A stretch of DNA of 18,555 bases from JANNSW01 sp031431235. GTDB taxonomy: Bacteria > Pseudomonadota > Alphaproteobacteria > Rhizobiales > Hyphomicrobiaceae. A program made the position numbers and the translations under genes. Under the pieces are notes generated by a model, which saw only the letters and a list, made by a program, of their open reading frames with translations, ran no database searches and was not told the origin of the DNA. The stretch is from NCBI GenBank assembly GCA_031431235.1, contig JANPDA010000047.1, positions 1-18,555 on the forward strand, read 5' to 3'. This document shows, piece after piece, positions 15,858 through 18,555 of this stretch (the first letter of the stretch is position 1; every line of letters begins with the position of its first letter).

Positions 15858-15984
15858 TGTTCCGTCCCATTCATTCGATTCCGGCGAAGCTGGATCAATG
15901 AATGGAAAGAGGGAGCACAAACAAAGAATCGGCTAGTGGGCTGGCTATTCATTTTGGTACCAAATGAATGAGTCAGAACACTAG
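15854..15984. repeat. MITE-like element, copy 2 (with flanking CTAG halves)
   Basis: The element proper spans 15857-15981 (125 bp), flanked by TA (15855-15856 and 15982-15983) and outer C and G. It is in the same orientation as copy 1 and about 92% identical by manual alignment, with one 1-base indel; most changes cluster between the two hairpins. The 19-bp terminal repeats again differ at three positions. In the first stem the change to GGAGCAC keeps pairing through a G-U wobble, and the KpnI-like GGTACC centre of the second hairpin is kept with one bulged T. It separates gntR from the threonine-aldolase-like gene. Confidence 0.85.
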
Positions 15985-16008
15985 CCAGCTTGATCGGGAG
16001 ACCTGGGT

Positions 16009-17064
16009 TTGGCCTACAGCTTCGCATCCGACAACGCCGCAGTCGTCGATCCGAGGATCATGGCGGCGCTGGCTGCCTGCAACGAGGGATCTGCTCCTCC
16101 CTATGGCGCCGATGACGTCTCCCGGCGGCTCAATGGCGTTTATTCGGAGGTGTTCGAGCGGGAAACTTTCGTCTTTCCCGTCTCTTCCGGGACGGCAGCC
16201 AACGGATTGGCGCTCGGCTCGGTGACGCCGCCCTACGGCGTCGTGTTCTGTCACGAGCTTGCGCACATCGTCGTTTCGGAGGCGGGCTCCGTCGAGTTCT
16301 ACACGGGCGGCGGACGGCTCGTGCTGCTGAAGGGCGAGCACAACAAGCTCGCGCCTGCAACGCTCGAGGCCGCGCTCGTCGGCTATGGCCCCGAGTTCGC
16401 CCACCAGATGCGAGCCTCCACGCTGAGCCTCACACAGGCGACCGAGCGCGGCACCGTGTACGCCCTCGACGAGTTGAGAGCCTTGGCCGGCGCCGCCCGC
16501 AGTGCCGGCCTCAAGGTCCACATGGACGGTGCCCGCTTCGCCAACGCCCTCGTTCATCTCGGTGCAACGCCTGCCGAGATGACATGGCGATCTGGAATCG
16601 ACATCGTCTCCTTCGGCACGACCAAGAATGGCACGATGATGTCGGAGGCCGTGATCGTCTTCGACAAGGAGATTGCCGAGGTGCTGCGCTTCAAGCACAA
16701 GCGAGCCGGCTTCCTGCACTCGAAGATGCGCTTCTTCGCGGCCCAGCTGATTGCCTATGTGGTGGACGGTCTCTGGCTCGAGAATGCGCGCGCCGCAAAC
16801 GGCACGGCACAGCGCATCGCCGAGCGTCTCGCGGCCACGCCCGGGGTTACGCTCGCCCATCCGGTCGAGGTCAATCAGATCTTTGCCCATATAGCGCCTG
16901 CAGCACACAAATCGCTGCAGCAGGCAGGTATCGATCTGCGGCGATGGGGATCCAGTGGCGGCGACCTCTACCGTCTGGTCACCTCTTACTGCGATCCCGA
17001 GGCGTTGGTCATGCGGTTGGAAGCGGCGCTCGCGGGAGCTCGGACGTCGACTGCGGGCCGGTGA
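16009..17064 (+). CDS. ltaE: Threonine aldolase-family PLP enzyme
   Basis: The 351-residue protein begins SFASDNAAVVDPRI, the standard N-terminus of low-specificity threonine aldolases. It has VSSGTAANGLAL (58-69), HMDGARFANAL with Asp173 (pyridine-nitrogen partner of PLP) and SFGTTKNG with the PLP-binding Lys206. It should cleave a beta-hydroxy-alpha-amino acid to glycine plus an aldehyde in the cytoplasm; whether threonine is the true substrate is open. The start is a rare TTG at 16009, eight bases after GGGAG. No ATG or GTG is suitably placed, and the family N-terminus begins there. The start is only 24 bases after the second repeat copy, so expression probably depends on read-through from gntR or on a promoter in the repeat. 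Confidence 0.88.
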   Translation: MAYSFASDNAAVVDPRIMAALAACNEGSAPPYGADDVSRRLNGVYSEVFERETFVFPVSSGTAANGLALGSVTPPYGVVFCHELAHIVVSEAGSVEFYTGGGRLVLLKGEHNKLAPATLEAALVGYGPEFAHQMRASTLSLTQATERGTVYALDELRALAGAARSAGLKVHMDGARFANALVHLGATPAEMTWRSGIDIVSFGTTKNGTMMSEAVIVFDKEIAEVLRFKHKRAGFLHSKMRFFAAQLIAYVVDGLWLENARAANGTAQRIAERLAATPGVTLAHPVEVNQIFAHIAPAAHKSLQQAGIDLRRWGSSGGDLYRLVTSYCDPEALVMRLEAALAGARTSTAGR

Positions 17065-17191
17065 CCGGCGATGGACGAGCCTGATCCTGTCAGTCTGCTT
17101 CCTCCAGGATGACGGGTGGTCGAGTGCGAGGTGCTTGTGCGGATAACTCCCCATCCGGTTCGGCCGCAATCCATGAGCGAGGCAAGACGTG

Positions 17192-17983
17192 ATGACTTCC
17201 AAGCCAATCGACTGGTCCGAGCGCGTGGTGATGCAACCGCTGTCGGGAGCGCTCGAGGAGCCGTATGGCAAGCTCGTGCGAATGGGGCTGCTGGCGCTCT
17301 CGACCGACCTCGCCATCGAGCGCGACTTCGGACGGATGGTGCCGGATGACGATCTTCTGCTCGTCACCACGCGCATCCATCTCGAGACACCGAACTCGGA
17401 TCGCACTTTCACCAATCTTCAGCACGAGATCGTCGCGGCGGCGCGCCTGCTGATCCCGGACTCGCGGCTCGATGTGCTCGTTTTCGGCTGCACGGCAGCT
17501 TCCACCATCATCGGCCCGAAGCGGGTCGCGGCGCTTGCCGCCGAGGCGCGGCCGGGACTCGAGTGTACGAATCCGGCGACCGGAACAATCGAGGCGCTGA
17601 AGGCCCTGGGCGCGCGACGCATCGCTGTCGTCACACCCTATACGCGGCAGATGACTGGCAACGTCTTGCGTTTCCTCGACGCGGGCGGGTTCGAGTTTAC
17701 CGGTGTCAGCGCGCTCGGCTTCGACACCGATGTCGGCATCGGCAGCGTGCCGGCGCACGCATTCATAGATGCAGCGCGCCGGACCGAGCGGGAGGGCGCG
17801 CAAGCGTTGTTCATCTCGTGCACGGCGACCAAGGCGCTCGATATCATCGACGAGCTCGAAGCCGAGATCGGCATTCCCGTTGTCACCAGCAACCAGGCCG
17901 CCTTCTGGCATGCGTTGAAAATCGCTGGCTGGAGCCGGGCGATTCCGGGCTACGGTCGCCTCCTGCGATCGGTCTGGACCTAG
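17192..17983 (+). CDS. Asp/Glu racemase-superfamily enzyme, EutA/maleate isomerase/arylmalonate decarboxylase-like
   Basis: The 263-residue protein has LALSTDLAIERDF (35-46), VFGCTAAS with Cys100, and FISCTATKALDIID with Cys210, then VVTSNQAAFWHALKIAGW. The two cysteines and the SNQA-xxWH pattern are those of the maleate isomerase/EutA branch, where Cys residues attack or deprotonate the substrate next to a carboxylate. Likely reactions are cis-trans isomerisation, racemisation or decarboxylation of a small di-acid or amino acid. EutA itself belongs to ectoine breakdown, but the other ectoine genes (eutB to eutE) are not seen. ATG at 17192 is preferred over the adjacent GTG at 17189, with GAGG nine bases upstream. 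It lies 127 bases after the aldolase gene; that gap shows no gene. Confidence 0.82.
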   Translation: MTSKPIDWSERVVMQPLSGALEEPYGKLVRMGLLALSTDLAIERDFGRMVPDDDLLLVTTRIHLETPNSDRTFTNLQHEIVAAARLLIPDSRLDVLVFGCTAASTIIGPKRVAALAAEARPGLECTNPATGTIEALKALGARRIAVVTPYTRQMTGNVLRFLDAGGFEFTGVSALGFDTDVGIGSVPAHAFIDAARRTEREGAQALFISCTATKALDIIDELEAEIGIPVVTSNQAAFWHALKIAGWSRAIPGYGRLLRSVWT

Positions 17984-18006
17984 GAGTGGCCATAGGGAAT
18001 GGACCG

Positions 18007-18555
18007 ATGAGTGAGAGCGAGACGCTTGCCCTGACCCGAGCGCTCCTGGCGATCGACACGACCGATCCGAAGGGCAACGAGTTGGCCGCGGCCGAGGTCG
18101 TCGGACGCGTGCTCGATCGCGAAGGCATCGGCGTGACGTTGCAGGAGATCGCACCCGGTCGGACCAACCTCGTTGCGCGTCTCGCCGGATCAGGTGAGAC
18201 GCCTGCGCTCGCCTTCTCGGCGCACTTCGACACGATCGGTGTCGAGCGGGCGAAATGGCACCACGACCCCTTCGCCGGCGAGATCGCCGATGGCAAGCTC
18301 TACGGCCGTGGCGCGACCGACATGAAGGGTGGCATGGCAGCGATGACGTACGCCGCGATCGAGTTGAAGCGCAGCGGTCGCAAGCTGAAGGGCGACCTCG
18401 TGCTCGCTTTCACGGCGGCTGAGAACTCCAGTTGTCTCGGTGCGAAGCGGATGGTCGAGGCCGGGCACTTCGCCGGAGTCGGGGCGCTCCTCGTCAGCGA
18501 GCCGTCCTCGCTCAGGGTGTTCGTGACCGAGAAGGGCGCGCTTTGGCTGCGCGCG
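18007..18555 (+). CDS. M20-family deacylase/peptidase, ArgE/DapE-like (truncated by window edge)
   Basis: The frame is open from ATG at 18007 to the right edge (183 residues), 23 bases after the EutA-like gene and probably in the same operon. It shows the M20 pattern: a metal His73 and Asp75 in SAHFDT, the bridging Asp105 in GRGATDMKGGMAA and a metal Glu165 in SEPSS. The usual DEE motif reads AEN (residues 138-140): the general base Glu139 is kept, but the neighbouring metal-ligand Glu is Asn. Such enzymes remove acyl groups from N-acyl amino acids or cleave related amides. It has no signal peptide. The dimerisation domain and the last metal His lie outside the window. Confidence 0.85.
   Translation, partial: MSESETLALTRALLAIDTTDPKGNELAAAEVVGRVLDREGIGVTLQEIAPGRTNLVARLAGSGETPALAFSAHFDTIGVERAKWHHDPFAGEIADGKLYGRGATDMKGGMAAMTYAAIELKRSGRKLKGDLVLAFTAAENSSCLGAKRMVEAGHFAGVGALLVSEPSSLRVFVTEKGALWLRA

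Noticed and set aside
4527..15920. Two minus-strand frames starting with nearly the same peptide (MCSVFPFIDPAS and MCSLFPFIDPAS)
   Set aside because: They look like a duplicated small protein family, but the shared part is just the repeat element read in one frame; beyond it the two sequences are unrelated shadows.
16009..18555. Ectoine degradation operon
   Set aside because: The EutA-like enzyme suggested it, but the threonine-dehydratase-like EutB, cyclodeaminase EutC, ectoine hydrolase EutD/DoeA and EutE/DoeB deacetylase are not recognised in this window, and the regulator is FCD-type and not MocR-type.

Overview
The window is high-GC DNA with dense, tightly packed genes and long antisense shadow frames. 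The protein types (Tat-exported polyamine-type binding protein, FOXRED1-like flavoprotein, EutA-like racemase, FCD-type GntR regulator) suggest an alphaproteobacterium, perhaps Hyphomicrobiales or Rhodospirillales. That placement is inferred from protein style and was not tested.

Layout. (1) Positions 1-4013 look like chromosomal background: the 5' end of an exported protein (leftward, cut by the window edge), a thiolase homologue with a degraded active site (leftward), a GT4 glycosyltransferase (leftward), and divergently from it an alpha/beta hydrolase (rightward). (2) Positions 4014-4523 hold no convincing gene, only a possible remnant, and end at the first copy of a repeat of about 130 bp. 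(3) Positions 4652-15857 are a catabolic block. It has a leftward two-gene GMC dehydrogenase unit (small subunit plus Fe-S-type flavoprotein), a divergent SDR, then a long leftward series: FOXRED1-like FAD oxidoreductase, binding protein, two permeases, ATPase, choline-dehydrogenase-like GMC enzyme. A GntR/FCD regulator is transcribed rightward from the far end. (4) The second repeat copy follows directly at the gntR stop codon. (5) Positions 16009-18555 continue rightward with a threonine-aldolase-family enzyme, a EutA/maleate-isomerase-like enzyme and the 5' part of an M20 deacylase.

How the genes may work together. A PotABCD-type importer, two GMC alcohol dehydrogenases, an SDR, a DAO-family amine oxidoreductase, a PLP aldolase and an M20 deacylase suggest import and oxidative breakdown of a small compound with hydroxyl and amine (possibly N-acyl or N-methyl) groups. 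The substrate cannot be read from sequence. Three short AT-rich palindromes lie on or just after predicted sigma70 promoters, for gntR, the binding-protein operon and the SDR. They are candidate operators for the GntR protein, which would make the block one regulon.

The most unusual structure is the repeat: two direct copies (125-126 bp plus flanking TA, about 92% identical by eye) with 19-bp imperfect terminal inverted repeats and two internal hairpins, both inserted at CTAG. It looks like a MITE. At three gene ends a TAG stop codon is made of the flanking TA plus the element's own terminal G, so insertion regenerates the stop.
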